A stretch of 56,306 nucleotides of DNA from an uncultured Lachnospiraceae bacterium (GCA_944383855.1 CALWRB010000014.1:1-56306), one strand, 5' to 3'; shown: positions 7,737 through 16,941, counted from the stretch's first letter. The notes: generated from the letters alone by a model not told the origin. Translations and numbers: made by a program.

Positions 7737-7799
7737 ATTTTTTTCTCCTTTCAGAAGATAATCAAATCATTTCCATTGAAAATCTCTCCGAAAGATGCT

Positions 7800-7829
7800 A
7801 TAATAATTTCACCACAAATTGAATAGCAA
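7800..7829 (-). promoter_or_regulatory. Probable promoter of the DUF4417-toxin-immunity unit
   Basis: The minus strand reads TTGCTA, an 18-bp spacer, then TATTAT, about 65 bp upstream of the DUF4417 start. The spacing and -10 are good and the -35 is moderate. Confidence 0.45.
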
Positions 7830-7842
7830 TATTCGGAGATGA

Positions 7843-7880
7843 AGCATTCTATAAGTTGTTCCAGCAACCCATAGAATGCT
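7843..7880 (-). terminator. Strong hairpin after the Fic gene
   Basis: Arms AGCATTCTAT and ATAGAATGCT (10 bp) enclose a second stem GTTG/CAAC. It lies between the end of the Fic gene and the next promoter. There is no good T run on the minus strand, so it may be a weak terminator, an attenuator or a processing site. Confidence 0.4.
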
Positions 7881-7935
7881 TTTGCTCTATTTGTTTTTTA
7901 CACTCAATATTACATCACCCCTCTATTATTTTACA

Positions 7936-9024
7936 TTAAGTGCGAAGAATTTCTAGCAGATCATAGTAAAAGAAAGTACGATTTCTTCTTTTGTTATCTG
8001 TAAATAATATTTTGTTTTCTACAAGTTGATTTAAGTATCTATTTACACTTGTTGTTGGGATTTGAGTAAGTGCTACAATCTGCTTTGCATTTGCAACTGG
8101 ATATTGATATAATGCATTAATTATATCAACCATATTTGAAGAACGAGCCATATTGCAGGCTATTTCCATATGTTTACTATATAATTCATTGATTTCTGTA
8201 ATGATTTGTATATATTTTTCACATTGTTTTGTAACAGTTGTCAGAAAAAATTTAATCCATTCGTTCCAATCGCCACTCGTTCTGGTATTATTAAGCAAAG
8301 TATAGTACTTTAATTTGTCGCGTTCTAAAGCTTCACTTATAAAAAAGCACGGTAATTCAATTTGCTTTTGGGCAAACAAATACATAGGAATCAATATTCT
8401 TCCAACACGTCCATTACCATCCATAAAAGGGTGGATAGTTTCAAATTGAGCATGAATAATAGCTGTTCTGACAAGAGGGCGAAATTTGTCAGACGGTTTA
8501 TTGATATAGCTGATGAGATTATTCATTAGTTTTGGCACATTATCAGGTGCTGGCGGAATAAAAGTGATTGCATGAGTTTTGTCATATTTACCGATATAAT
8601 TTTGTTCTTTGCGATATTCTCCAATCAATGAAGGTTTACGAACATTACCTTGCATTAAAGATTTGTGAATTTCAAAGAAAAATTCATCAGAAAAATCATG
8701 TTTTTTGAGAGTTTCATATCCCTGTACAGTAGCAAGATAATAGTTTGTCACTTCATTAAGATTCTTATCCTTATTGTTAGGTGTAACTTGATTGATCAGA
8801 ACACCATCCAATGTAGCTTGTGTACCTTCTAGTTGAGAAGAGGCAAGAGCTTCCTTTTGTTGTAGTGTAGGCATAAACCATGAACTGTCAAGTTTACTGT
8901 CTTTAATTTTTTCTTTATATACTTCTAGCTTTGTAGTAGCATCTATTAATTCTTCAAAAAAGTATGTTTGGTCAATAAATTCGTTATCAAGAGGCAATAA
9001 ACTTGCTTTATATGCTTTATCCAT
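7936..9024 (-). CDS. Fic-family protein with N-terminal inhibitory helix and C-terminal winged helix
   Basis: This is a 362-residue protein. The Fic motif is intact, HPFMDGNGRVGR at 198-209, so the enzyme should transfer AMP (or another nucleotide monophosphate) to protein hydroxyls. Near the N terminus SSQLEG (62-67) fits the (S/T)xxxE(G/N) inhibitory motif of class II Fic proteins, in which the Glu blocks ATP placement. The last 60 residues look like a winged helix-turn-helix (ANAKQIVALTQIPTTSVNRY), which suggests DNA binding. Start ATG 9024 follows GGAGGAG. A perfect 11-bp inverted repeat overlaps its promoter, so the protein may repress itself. It is the first gene of the islet after tRNA-Thr. 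Confidence 0.92.
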   Translation of the reverse strand: MDKAYKASLLPLDNEFIDQTYFFEELIDATTKLEVYKEKIKDSKLDSSWFMPTLQQKEALASSQLEGTQATLDGVLINQVTPNNKDKNLNEVTNYYLATVQGYETLKKHDFSDEFFFEIHKSLMQGNVRKPSLIGEYRKEQNYIGKYDKTHAITFIPPAPDNVPKLMNNLISYINKPSDKFRPLVRTAIIHAQFETIHPFMDGNGRVGRILIPMYLFAQKQIELPCFFISEALERDKLKYYTLLNNTRTSGDWNEWIKFFLTTVTKQCEKYIQIITEINELYSKHMEIACNMARSSNMVDIINALYQYPVANAKQIVALTQIPTTSVNRYLNQLVENKILFTDNKRRNRTFFYYDLLEILRT

Positions 9025-9051
9025 AGTATTCTCCTCCTTTTCTAATTACAT

Positions 9052-9080
9052 AGTATATCATAATTAAAACCATTTGTCAA
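9052..9080 (-). promoter_or_regulatory. Promoter of the Fic gene
   Basis: TTGACA (9080-9075), a 17-bp spacer and TATACT (9057-9052) on the minus strand form a near-consensus sigma-A promoter. Transcription would start only about 20 nt upstream of the start codon. Confidence 0.75.
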
Positions 9081-9097
9081 TCATTTTGGTTTTAATT
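9062..9097. promoter_or_regulatory. Inverted-repeat operator over the Fic promoter
   Basis: AATTAAAACCA (9062-9072) and TGGTTTTAATT (9087-9097) are perfect 11-bp arms separated by 14 bp, covering the -35 box and spacer. A dimer bound here would block RNA polymerase. The winged-helix C terminus of the Fic protein is the obvious candidate, by inference. Confidence 0.6.
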
Positions 9098-9203
9098 TCA
9101 TATATTTATTGTTTTAAATCTATTTTATTAATAATATGATTGTATAGTTTATAGGGCAAAATATTATAATGAAAATTGAAATTGATGCAAAGTTAACAAC
9201 ATG

Positions 9204-9318
<115 letters not shown>

Positions 9319-9337
9319 ACCATAATGTGCGTCTATG

Positions 9338-9366
9338 ATCATATCACATTCCACATCAAAAATCAA
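9338..9366 (-). promoter_or_regulatory. Promoter of tRNA-Thr
   Basis: The minus strand reads TTGATT (9366-9361), a 17-bp spacer and TATGAT (9343-9338), about 20 bp upstream of the tRNA 5' end. Confidence 0.65.
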
Positions 9367-9496
9367 GTGAAAATTTCCACTGCACCCGCAGAAAACAAGC
9401 AAACCGCATCGGCAGATGTCGCCTGATTCTTATACATATCCTTGTTCTTTTCGTCATAAACTTGCTACAAAAGAAGCTTTGCTAAGGAGGAAAACT

Positions 9497-10669
9497 ATGA
9501 AAAAGCCATTTCGATCCTTTTTGGCTGTGTTCTGCGCGGCGATCCTGTGCCACAGCATACCTACATACGGCGCGGCAGTCTACGACAATTTAACAGATCT
9601 GGACCTAAGTGCAAAAAGTGCCGTATTGATGGATATAAACAGCGGCACGATACTGTACGCCGAAAATATCCATGAATCTCTGCCGCTTGCCAGTGTCACA
9701 AAAGTCATGACACTGCTGTTGATCTATGAAGCGCAAGAGGAAGGACGGTTCGATTGGGAGGATACCGTTACAGTCAGTGAACACGCCGCGAGCATGGGCG
9801 GCTCGCAAGTTTATCTGGAAGCGGGAGAAACGCAAAGCGCCGCGGAACTGACAAAGTGCATCGCCATCGCGTCCGCCAATGACGCAGCTGTCGCCATGGC
9901 AGAATTTATCAGCGGCAGTGAAGAAGCCTTCGTGCAGAAAATGAACGAAACCGCTGCATCGCTCGGTATGCAGGACACAAACTTTGTCAATGCCTGCGGA
10001 TTAGACGCAGACGGACATGTTTCCAGTGCCTATGACATCGCTTTGATGAGTCGGGAACTGATGCGCCGCTTCCCGCAGATCCAGACCTATACCACCACAT
10101 GGATGGATACCATTACCCATGAAACGTCCAAAGGCACCTCAGAATTTGGTCTGACCAACACGAATAAACTCATCAAATGGTATGAAGGCGCAACAGGCTT
10201 AAAAACAGGCTCTACCGGAAATGCACTGTACTGTTTATCCGGCACAGCCGAACGTGACGGTCTATCTCTTGTGGCAGTGGTCATGGCCGCACCCGATTTT
10301 AAAACAAGATTTTTAGAGGTCATGGAGTTATTGGATTACGGTTTTGCCAATTACGCCGCAGAAAGCGGTTATGCGGCAGGCTATATGTTAGACGAAATCG
10401 CAGTAGAAAAAGGAGAAGAAGAAAGTGTTCCTGTTCTGGTGGCAGAGGAGATCTCCGCGCTGGTACCTAAGGGAAGCGAACAGGGGCTTACTACAGAATT
10501 GGAGCTACAAGAAGCGATCAAGGCTCCCTTCGCACAGCAAACAAAAGTCGGTGAGGTATTGTATTTCCTGGACGGAAAGGAAATCGGCAGAAGCGATCTG
10601 GTCACCGCTGAAGGAGTAGAACGCGCAGGATTATACACCATGCTGCAACGGTTATTCTATCTTTGGTAG
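9497..10669 (+). CDS. Serine-type D-Ala-D-Ala carboxypeptidase (PBP5/DacF type)
   Basis: This 390-residue secreted penicillin-binding protein trims the terminal D-Ala from peptidoglycan stem peptides. A signal peptide covers about residues 1-26. The peptidase S11 motifs are present: SVTK (Ser66, Lys69), SAN in IASANDAAVAM, and KTG in LKTGSTGNA. A C-terminal beta domain follows, and the extreme C terminus (YTMLQRLFYLW) could be a short amphipathic anchor. Start ATG 9497 follows AAGGAGG; the longer upstream frame lacks an SD. It stands alone, ending in a terminator shared with the convergent alcohol dehydrogenase gene. It could be DacA or DacF. Confidence 0.92.
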   Translation: MKKPFRSFLAVFCAAILCHSIPTYGAAVYDNLTDLDLSAKSAVLMDINSGTILYAENIHESLPLASVTKVMTLLLIYEAQEEGRFDWEDTVTVSEHAASMGGSQVYLEAGETQSAAELTKCIAIASANDAAVAMAEFISGSEEAFVQKMNETAASLGMQDTNFVNACGLDADGHVSSAYDIALMSRELMRRFPQIQTYTTTWMDTITHETSKGTSEFGLTNTNKLIKWYEGATGLKTGSTGNALYCLSGTAERDGLSLVAVVMAAPDFKTRFLEVMELLDYGFANYAAESGYAAGYMLDEIAVEKGEEESVPVLVAEEISALVPKGSEQGLTTELELQEAIKAPFAQQTKVGEVLYFLDGKEIGRSDLVTAEGVERAGLYTMLQRLFYLW

Positions 10670-10682
10670 GTTTTTACACATC

Positions 10683-10728
10683 AAAAAAAACGGCACACTC
10701 TCCTGCTTGGAAAGCCTGCCGTTTTTTT
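10683..10728. terminator. Bidirectional terminator
   Basis: AAAACGGCA and TGCCGTTTTTTT flank an A/T-bordered hairpin lying between two convergent genes. It has T runs on both strands. Confidence 0.8.
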
Positions 10729-10738
10729 CATTGCTTTT

Positions 10739-11842
10739 TTATCTCAGTAAGCTCTTGGCATACATCTGATATACCGCGTCTTCTGTCAGTACATAAGGAT
10801 AGCTTGCAAACCTTTCGGGATACTGCATCGCTTTTTGTGTAAAGTTCTTCACATCTTCCGCAGAAAAACTTTCCGGTGTATCCAAAACAGCCTGCAGGAA
10901 TTCATTCAGCTGCTGCACAGAGGAAAGCCCCATGCATTGCAGCATTTTTTCTACTTTCTGCGCTTCTTTTCCTTGGAAGGAATTCAGATATGCCGCCATC
11001 AGCAGTCCGTTTGCTCTGCCGTGCGGAATCCCTTTATCATAAGTCAGGAAATACCCGAAGCCATGCGGTAAAGATGTACTGGTCTGCGCGATGCAGGCTC
11101 CCGCGATCGCAGAGGCAAGCATCAGTTTTTCTCTGTCCTCATCAGTATACTCCTTCTTCAAGAGCGCAGGCATACATTCTCGGAAGATCGAAAGCCCCAT
11201 CTCTACCATCTTTTCACTCAAATAGCTGCTTCTGACCGCCATATAGCTTTCCAGCAGATGGCTTAACGCATCGATCGCCGTGTTGTTTGTAACTGTCGGG
11301 GAAAGTGTTGCCATATATCCCGGATCAAGGAAAGAAACATCTGCAAAAATCAGCTGTGAGATCGCTGATTTCGTACCCTTATCATGCAGTGTGACAACAG
11401 CATACTGTGTCACTTCGGAACCGGTGCCCGCTGTTGTGGGGATCTCGACCACAGGAAGATGCGCTGCAGGCGGTCCAAACAGCACGGAGCTGTCTTTTTC
11501 GGGATTTGCGATCAAGCAAGCGATCGCCTTTGCGGAATCCATCGGAGAGCCGCCGCCAATACCGATGACAAATGAAACGCCTTCCGCTTTACCAAGCGCA
11601 GCGCCTTTGCAGACAGTTTCCAAAGAGGGATTTTCTTCGATCTCGTCAAATAACACCCAAGTTTTCCCCAACTGCTCCAATGCCGCTGTAATATCCGCCT
11701 GTGAACCGTTTTTCTTCGCGGAATTTCTTCCGGTAACGATCAACGCTTTCTCCCCAAAAGGACGAAGCGCCTCTTTATTTTCTGCGATACACCTTTTGCC
11801 AAAATAAGTATTGGCAGGCATAAAATAACGGAATCCCTTCAT
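10739..11842 (-). CDS. Iron-containing alcohol dehydrogenase
   Basis: This 367-residue group III (iron-dependent) dehydrogenase reduces aldehydes or ketones to alcohols with NAD(P)H. The nucleotide loop GIGGGSPMDSAKA lies near residue 95 and PTTAGTGSEVT follows. The metal ligands are in AIDALSHLLE and GIPHGRANGL. Length is typical for the short Fe-ADH group. Start ATG 11842 follows AAGGAGG. Single gene, convergent with dacF. Substrate cannot be told from sequence; butanol- or 1,3-propanediol-type enzymes are relatives. Confidence 0.9.
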   Translation of the reverse strand: MKGFRYFMPANTYFGKRCIAENKEALRPFGEKALIVTGRNSAKKNGSQADITAALEQLGKTWVLFDEIEENPSLETVCKGAALGKAEGVSFVIGIGGGSPMDSAKAIACLIANPEKDSSVLFGPPAAHLPVVEIPTTAGTGSEVTQYAVVTLHDKGTKSAISQLIFADVSFLDPGYMATLSPTVTNNTAIDALSHLLESYMAVRSSYLSEKMVEMGLSIFRECMPALLKKEYTDEDREKLMLASAIAGACIAQTSTSLPHGFGYFLTYDKGIPHGRANGLLMAAYLNSFQGKEAQKVEKMLQCMGLSSVQQLNEFLQAVLDTPESFSAEDVKNFTQKAMQYPERFASYPYVLTEDAVYQMYAKSLLR

Positions 11843-11872
11843 GCTTTCTTTCCTCCTTTATCAAAACATCTG

Positions 11873-12121
11873 TTAACAAAGAAAATCATACCACTCCCAT
11901 TCGGCAGTCATAATCTCCTCTAAATTATCTGCTTCCTGTTCCAGTTCAAACTCTATCATAAAGTCATGATATCGCTCTCCTTCAATGGTGGCAATGCCTG
12001 TGAGAATAAAGTGCTTTCCCTCACCTTCCACAAACTCGCCTTCCATCAGCAGGTCATCTTCCTCCAGATAGATCATATTCTTTTCTTCCTGTTTCATTTC
12101 ATCTGTGAAATCGAATCGCAT
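11873..12121 (-). CDS. Small acidic hypothetical protein
   Basis: This 82-residue protein is strongly acidic (many Glu/Asp), with no signal, membrane segment or Cys motif. The start at 12121 follows a GGAGGTG site. It lies 30 bp upstream of the alcohol dehydrogenase gene on the same strand, so the two may be co-transcribed. I do not recognise the family. Confidence 0.65.
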   Translation of the reverse strand: MRFDFTDEMKQEEKNMIYLEEDDLLMEGEFVEGEGKHFILTGIATIEGERYHDFMIEFELEQEADNLEEIMTAEWEWYDFLC

Positions 12122-12301
12122 CTTTTCACCTCCATATGAAAATATTAACATTTCCCGCCTGTAAATTCAACCGCGCCCTACTGATTTATGAGAATTGCGT
12201 CCGGCTCAGGAACATGATATAATAAAACGATCGCGGACAAACACTGTACTGATACAGCGTTTTTGATAAGATTTCAAACGACCCCTCGGAGGTGTAAAAA
12301 T

Positions 12302-13090
12302 ATGCAATATATCGTACTGGATCTGGAATTTAATCAGGCCTTTCCATTTAAAACGGGACCTTCTTATACCACGATACCGGAGTGTCCTTTTGAGATCATT
12401 CAGATTGGCGCAGTCAAACTGGACGAACATTTTACGCTTCTGGATCGTTTCAATCAGCTGATCCGCCCGCAGATTTATCCGCGCATTCACCCCTTTGTGG
12501 AAAAAATCACAGGTATCACAGAAGAAATGTTAAAAGACCAGCCCCTTTTCCCCGAGGTTTTTCAGGATTTTACCGACTTTATCGGTACAAAAGATGCCGT
12601 ATTATGCACTTGGGGCGGGGATGACATTAAATCTCTGTTTAAAAATATCCTGTACTATGATTTGGAGCTTACTTCCATTACGGACCGCATTTTGAATGTG
12701 CAAAGCTATGCCTCGCAGTTTTTGCATCAGGAAGCGGGGCGTGCCATTGGGCTGAAAAACGCTGTCACCGCATTGCAGATCCCCATTACGGATCCTTTTC
12801 ACGACGCACTGCATGACGCAGAATACACCGCAGAGGTATTTCGTTTGGTCATGCCGGAAAAATTTGATGCGGAAATTTTTCAACCGCTGCAGATGACCGT
12901 CAAAAAGCTGCGTACCCGTGTTGATACCAAGGCGCTGTTCGCACATTTTTCCGAACTGCTTTCCCGCCCACTATCCGAAGAAGAAAAACTGCTGATCAAA
13001 GCTTCTTATAAATTCGGCAGACAGCACAGCTACGATATCCCCGTTCAAAAAAAGAAACCCTTACGCGAAAAACAGGACGGCGCAAAATAA
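12302..13090 (+). CDS. 3'-5' exonuclease, DEDDh family (KapD/ERI-1-like)
   Basis: This 262-residue protein starts YIVLDLEFNQ, giving the first DxE metal pair of DEDD exonucleases. CTWGGDDIKSL and HDALHDAEYTAE follow, the latter with the HxxxxD of the DEDDh type. Relatives include KapD, an inhibitor of sporulation onset in Bacillus, and eukaryotic ERI-1. Start ATG 12302 follows GGAGGTG. A single gene with no obvious operon partner. Substrate (RNA or DNA) cannot be decided from sequence. Confidence 0.85.
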   Translation: MQYIVLDLEFNQAFPFKTGPSYTTIPECPFEIIQIGAVKLDEHFTLLDRFNQLIRPQIYPRIHPFVEKITGITEEMLKDQPLFPEVFQDFTDFIGTKDAVLCTWGGDDIKSLFKNILYYDLELTSITDRILNVQSYASQFLHQEAGRAIGLKNAVTALQIPITDPFHDALHDAEYTAEVFRLVMPEKFDAEIFQPLQMTVKKLRTRVDTKALFAHFSELLSRPLSEEEKLLIKASYKFGRQHSYDIPVQKKKPLREKQDGAK

Positions 13091-13198
13091 GCCGCCCTCT
13101 TTTTTTGCTTGCAGATCGTCTTTTTTCTTCCGCTTCGCCTTATTTTTATACCGGAAAAAGGTATTGACAGACAATGCATTTCAGTATATCATATTCTC

Positions 13199-13298
13199 AT
13201 CAATAAAAGGGAGTAGCTTCCGTCAAATGACGTTTACGATGTCGTCAGTACGATGATAGATTCATCCGGATCGTAAGTAATCAGCGAGACTTTTATTG
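13199..13298 (+). promoter_or_regulatory. yybP-ykoY (manganese) riboswitch
   Basis: The leader has AAAAGGGAGUAGCUUCC at the 5' side and CAGCGAGACUUUUAU at the 3' side, the conserved joints of the yybP-ykoY class. P1 is AUAAAAG/CUUUUAU. This class binds Mn2+ and turns on export genes. The stretch 13091-13381 otherwise holds only the expression platform. Confidence 0.85.
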
Positions 13299-13333
13299 CA
13301 TGTTCTGCATGCAATAAAAAGCTCGCTTTTTTT
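13285..13333 (+). terminator. Riboswitch expression-platform terminator
   Basis: TTTTATTGCATG pairs with CATGCAATAAAA, extended by AGCGAG/CTCGCT, and ends in T7. The 5' arm reuses the 3' strand of aptamer P1, so ligand binding should prevent terminator formation and switch the ATPase gene on. Confidence 0.8.
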
Positions 13334-13381
13334 GCGTAGAACGGTATCTGTCAGGCAATATTAAAAATCGGAGGAGATTGT

Positions 13382-15982
13382 ATGAAAAACGATTATAATT
13401 TATCCAGTGTGGAGATCCGAAAAAAGATCAACGGCGATTTGAAGCCGCTGAGCGCGGAAGAAGTCAAACAGCGGCAGGAGCAATATGGTCCGAATCAGCT
13501 TTCGGAAGGCAAAAAGAAAAGTACGATCCAAATATTTTTGGAACAGTTCAAAGATTTTCTGGTCATTATCCTGATTTTTGCCGCAGTGATATCCGGCTTT
13601 CTCGGTGATCCAGAAAGTGCCATTGTTATTTTTGTCGTTATCTGCATCAATGCCGCTTTGGGCACCATACAAACCAAAAAAGCGGAACAGTCCCTTGCCG
13701 GACTGAAAAAGCTTTCCGCACCGGAAGCAAAGGTCCTGCGGGAAGGAAAGATCATTCGTATTCCCGCCAGTGAGTTAACAGTCGGTGATGAAGTATATCT
13801 GGAAGCGGGCGACGCAGTTCCTGCCGATGGCCGCATTCTGGAACAGTCCAGTCTGAAAACAGACGAAAGCGCACTGACCGGGGAAAGCCTTGGGGTTGAA
13901 AAAACAGCAGAGATCATTGAGGGGGAAGTTCCTCTGGGCGATCGTAAAAATATGGTTTATTCCGGCAGCTTCGTTACTTATGGCAGAGGTTCTTTTCTGG
14001 TCACGGCAATCGGAATGCAAACAGAAATGGGCAAGATCGCTGCACTGCTGAAAACCACGTCCGAAAAAAAGACACCCCTGCAAGTCAGCTTAGATCAGTT
14101 TGGTAAAAAACTTTCCCTTGTCATCATTGTTTTCTGTGCGCTTCTGTTCGCGCTCAGCGTTTGGCGCGGTGACTCCATCGGCAATGCCTTCTTATTTGCA
14201 GTCGCACTTGCCGTTGCAGCGATCCCGGAAGCACTCAGCTCTATCGTTACGATCGTATTATCTTTCGGTACGCAAAAAATGGCTAAGGAACATGCCATTA
14301 TCCGAAAATTACAGGCAGTGGAAGGGCTGGGCAGTGTATCTGTCATCTGTTCCGATAAAACGGGCACCCTGACACAAAATAAAATGACCGTGGAACAGTA
14401 CTATACCGACGAAACAGTCATTGCCGTCCAAAATCTGGATCTTTCCGCTCCGTTACAGGAAAAACTGCGCTGCTACAGTATGCTCTGCAACGATGCCGCC
14501 ATTTCCGGAGAGAAAGAAATCGGCGACCCGACCGAAACCGCACTGCTGCGAGTTGCCAACGAAATGGGGCAAGACTACGAAACACTGCGCAGCACCTACC
14601 CCAGGATCAGTGATCTGCCTTTTGACAGCGACAGAAAACTGATGAGCACCTTAAACCGCACCTCAACAGGGCTGACATTGATCACAAAAGGCGCCGTCGA
14701 TGTGTTGCTTAAGCGAATCAACGCCATCGAAACTGCCGACGGTATCCGCCCGATCACCGCGGAAGACATCACAAACATTGAAGCACAAAACCAACAGTTT
14801 TCTGAAAACGGTCTGCGTGTGTTGGCGTTTGCGTATAAGCCGATGACGGAAGAACGTTTGCTGACACTTGACGATGAATCGGATCTGACCTTCCTTGGCT
14901 TAATTGCCATGATGGATCCGCCAAGAGAAGAATCCGCCGCAGCGGTTGCAGCCTGCAAACAAGCGGGTATACGCCCGATCATGATCACAGGCGACCATAA
15001 AATCACAGCAGCCGCCATTGCCAAACGCATCGGTATTCTGGACGATATTTCTCAAGCCTGCGAAGGTGCGGAGATCGATGGTATGAGCCACGAGGAACTG
15101 ATGGAATTTGTGGAACATATCCGTGTTTACGCGCGTGTTTCGCCGGAACATAAAATCCGAATCGTCCGCGCATGGCAGGACCGCGGATTTGTGGTTTCCA
15201 TGACCGGTGACGGCGTCAATGACGCACCTGCATTGAAACAGGCGGATATCGGTGTTGCCATGGGTATCACAGGCAGCGAAGTTTCCAAAGACGCGGCTTC
15301 CATGGTACTGACAGATGATAATTTCGCCACGATCGTAAAAGCCATCGAAAACGGCAGAAATATTTACCGCAATATCCGTTCTTCCATCGGATTTTTGCTT
15401 TCCGGTAACTTCGGCGGTATTCTGACAGTATTGTTCGCATCGATCGCAAACTTACCTGTTCCCTTTGCGCCGGTGCATCTGCTCTTTATCAACTTGCTGA
15501 CAGACAGTCTGCCTGCAATCGCACTGGGCTTTGAGCCGGAAAATAAAAATGTGATGCAGGAAAAACCCAGACCGATCCATCAGCCGATTCTGACGAAAGA
15601 GTTTTTAAGAAAAGTCGGTATCGAAGGGCTTTCCATTGCCGTTATGACCTGCGCCGCATTTTTGATTGGTCTGCAAAGCGGAAACACCCTGCTTGCCAGC
15701 ACCATGGCATTCGGTACACTCTGTCTTTCCAGACTGACACATGGATTTAACTGCAAAGACAGCGCACCGGTATTGTTTACCAAGCGTTTCTTCGATAATC
15801 CGTTTATGATCGGTGCGTTTTTGATCGGCTTTGCACTGATGAGCACCGTCATGCTCGTTCCTGCACTGCAGTCTGTATTTAAAGTGCAAACACTGACGAT
15901 CTCTCAGCTTTTGACGGTATATGGTCTGGCTCTGTTACACCTGATCTTAATGCAAATCATCAAATGTTTCCGAAAGAAATAA
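13382..15982 (+). CDS. P-type cation-transporting ATPase (Ca2+/Mn2+, PMCA/SERCA type)
   Basis: This is an 866-residue P2A-type pump. It has the N-terminal cation ATPase domain, the TGES actuator loop (LTGESLGVEK), PEALSS in membrane helix 4, the phosphorylation motif CSDKTGTLT, the hinge GDGVNDAPALKQADIG, and membrane helix 6 NLLTDSLPAIALG with the Asn and Asp of the Ca2+ site. About ten membrane helices are expected. Such pumps are usually annotated as calcium ATPases, but the upstream yybP-ykoY riboswitch points to Mn2+ export or to a pump handling both ions. Start ATG 13382 follows GGAGGAG. A terminator follows the gene. Confidence 0.93.
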   Translation: MKNDYNLSSVEIRKKINGDLKPLSAEEVKQRQEQYGPNQLSEGKKKSTIQIFLEQFKDFLVIILIFAAVISGFLGDPESAIVIFVVICINAALGTIQTKKAEQSLAGLKKLSAPEAKVLREGKIIRIPASELTVGDEVYLEAGDAVPADGRILEQSSLKTDESALTGESLGVEKTAEIIEGEVPLGDRKNMVYSGSFVTYGRGSFLVTAIGMQTEMGKIAALLKTTSEKKTPLQVSLDQFGKKLSLVIIVFCALLFALSVWRGDSIGNAFLFAVALAVAAIPEALSSIVTIVLSFGTQKMAKEHAIIRKLQAVEGLGSVSVICSDKTGTLTQNKMTVEQYYTDETVIAVQNLDLSAPLQEKLRCYSMLCNDAAISGEKEIGDPTETALLRVANEMGQDYETLRSTYPRISDLPFDSDRKLMSTLNRTSTGLTLITKGAVDVLLKRINAIETADGIRPITAEDITNIEAQNQQFSENGLRVLAFAYKPMTEERLLTLDDESDLTFLGLIAMMDPPREESAAAVAACKQAGIRPIMITGDHKITAAAIAKRIGILDDISQACEGAEIDGMSHEELMEFVEHIRVYARVSPEHKIRIVRAWQDRGFVVSMTGDGVNDAPALKQADIGVAMGITGSEVSKDAASMVLTDDNFATIVKAIENGRNIYRNIRSSIGFLLSGNFGGILTVLFASIANLPVPFAPVHLLFINLLTDSLPAIALGFEPENKNVMQEKPRPIHQPILTKEFLRKVGIEGLSIAVMTCAAFLIGLQSGNTLLASTMAFGTLCLSRLTHGFNCKDSAPVLFTKRFFDNPFMIGAFLIGFALMSTVMLVPALQSVFKVQTLTISQLLTVYGLALLHLILMQIIKCFRKK

Positions 15983-16000
15983 TGTTTCTTCCCACCAAAG

Positions 16001-16032
16001 GGCTGTCTGCTTTTACAGACAGCCTTTTTTTT
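16001..16032 (+). terminator. Terminator after the P-type ATPase gene
   Basis: GGCTGTCTG and CAGACAGCC form a 9-bp stem with a T-rich loop, followed by T8. Confidence 0.85.
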
Positions 16033-16098
16033 CGGAACTTTCTTCCGCGCCATGCCGTCTAATTGAAAAATGAATTTCTGCAAGAAGGAGGCGTCCAG

Positions 16099-16941
16099 AT
16101 GAAAAAAATTACATGTATTTGCATATTCTCTCTTTTTATTCTGCTGCTTAACGGCTGTGGGAAATCGCAGAGTGAAACCCCGCCTGCCACATCGGCAGAA
16201 ACCGTTCTTTCCTTGCGCATTGCAGACGGCGCACAGACGGGCACCCTTCTTCTGGCAGGAAAAAGCAGCGATGCGCTTTATCTGCTTCCCACAGAAGGCA
16301 TTTCCATTTTTCTGGACGGAAAAGAAGCAGGTGCAGCCGCATTGGAAGACGGTATGATGGCAGATATTACCTTTTCCGGAGAGATCGCGGAAACATACCC
16401 CGCCAAACTTTGTGGTGTAAGCAAAATTTCCGTCTATAGCCGCGGCAGCCAACAAAATCCTATGGGTGACACATATGACCTATGCGGACTGTATCTACAG
16501 GTTCTGGAGGATCTTTGGGAAAAAGACGATGGCTTAAACAATGATATCTCCTATATCAGCGTGGATCTTTCCGACGCGCCCGGCAATTTAAGTGCCGGGG
16601 AAAAACAAGCGATTGCATGGACATTTGCACAAAAGCACAATGTCACACCGCTGACGCTTGGCTATGAAGCCCTGCTTGCGGAAGGGTACCTCAGTCCGTA
16701 TCTGCCGGACGATTCCTCTGATTTCGACGATACCACCCCCTATTTCTGGGAAGACGGTCTGCTGTTTTCCATCTCTGCCACAGAGGAAGAAGGCGAATCT
16801 TACTCCCTGCCGACACTACGGTTTCATGCCAATAAATGGCGTACACCTTTAGGTGCGTACTTCTTTTATGATTGTACTGCGGTCTGGTCGGAAGATGGCA
16901 GACAGGCAAGCTATTCCATCGGTGCGGAAATGATTTCCTGA
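16099..16941 (+). CDS. Lipoprotein of unknown function
   Basis: This 280-residue protein has a lipoprotein signal with lipobox LLNGC at residues 14-18, so it should be anchored on the outer face of the membrane. The mature part has no motif I can name. A region LRIADGAQTGTLLL near residue 37 precedes a mixed alpha/beta body with several acidic loops. Start ATG 16099 follows AAGGAGG. It sits alone between the P-type ATPase terminator and the convergent ftsZ unit. A Gly-rich or GerM-like fold cannot be excluded. Confidence 0.75.
   Translation: MKKITCICIFSLFILLLNGCGKSQSETPPATSAETVLSLRIADGAQTGTLLLAGKSSDALYLLPTEGISIFLDGKEAGAAALEDGMMADITFSGEIAETYPAKLCGVSKISVYSRGSQQNPMGDTYDLCGLYLQVLEDLWEKDDGLNNDISYISVDLSDAPGNLSAGEKQAIAWTFAQKHNVTPLTLGYEALLAEGYLSPYLPDDSSDFDDTTPYFWEDGLLFSISATEEEGESYSLPTLRFHANKWRTPLGAYFFYDCTAVWSEDGRQASYSIGAEMIS

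Noticed and set aside
10683..10728. Possible small RNA between dacF and the alcohol dehydrogenase gene
   Set aside because: A simple bidirectional terminator between convergent genes explains it.
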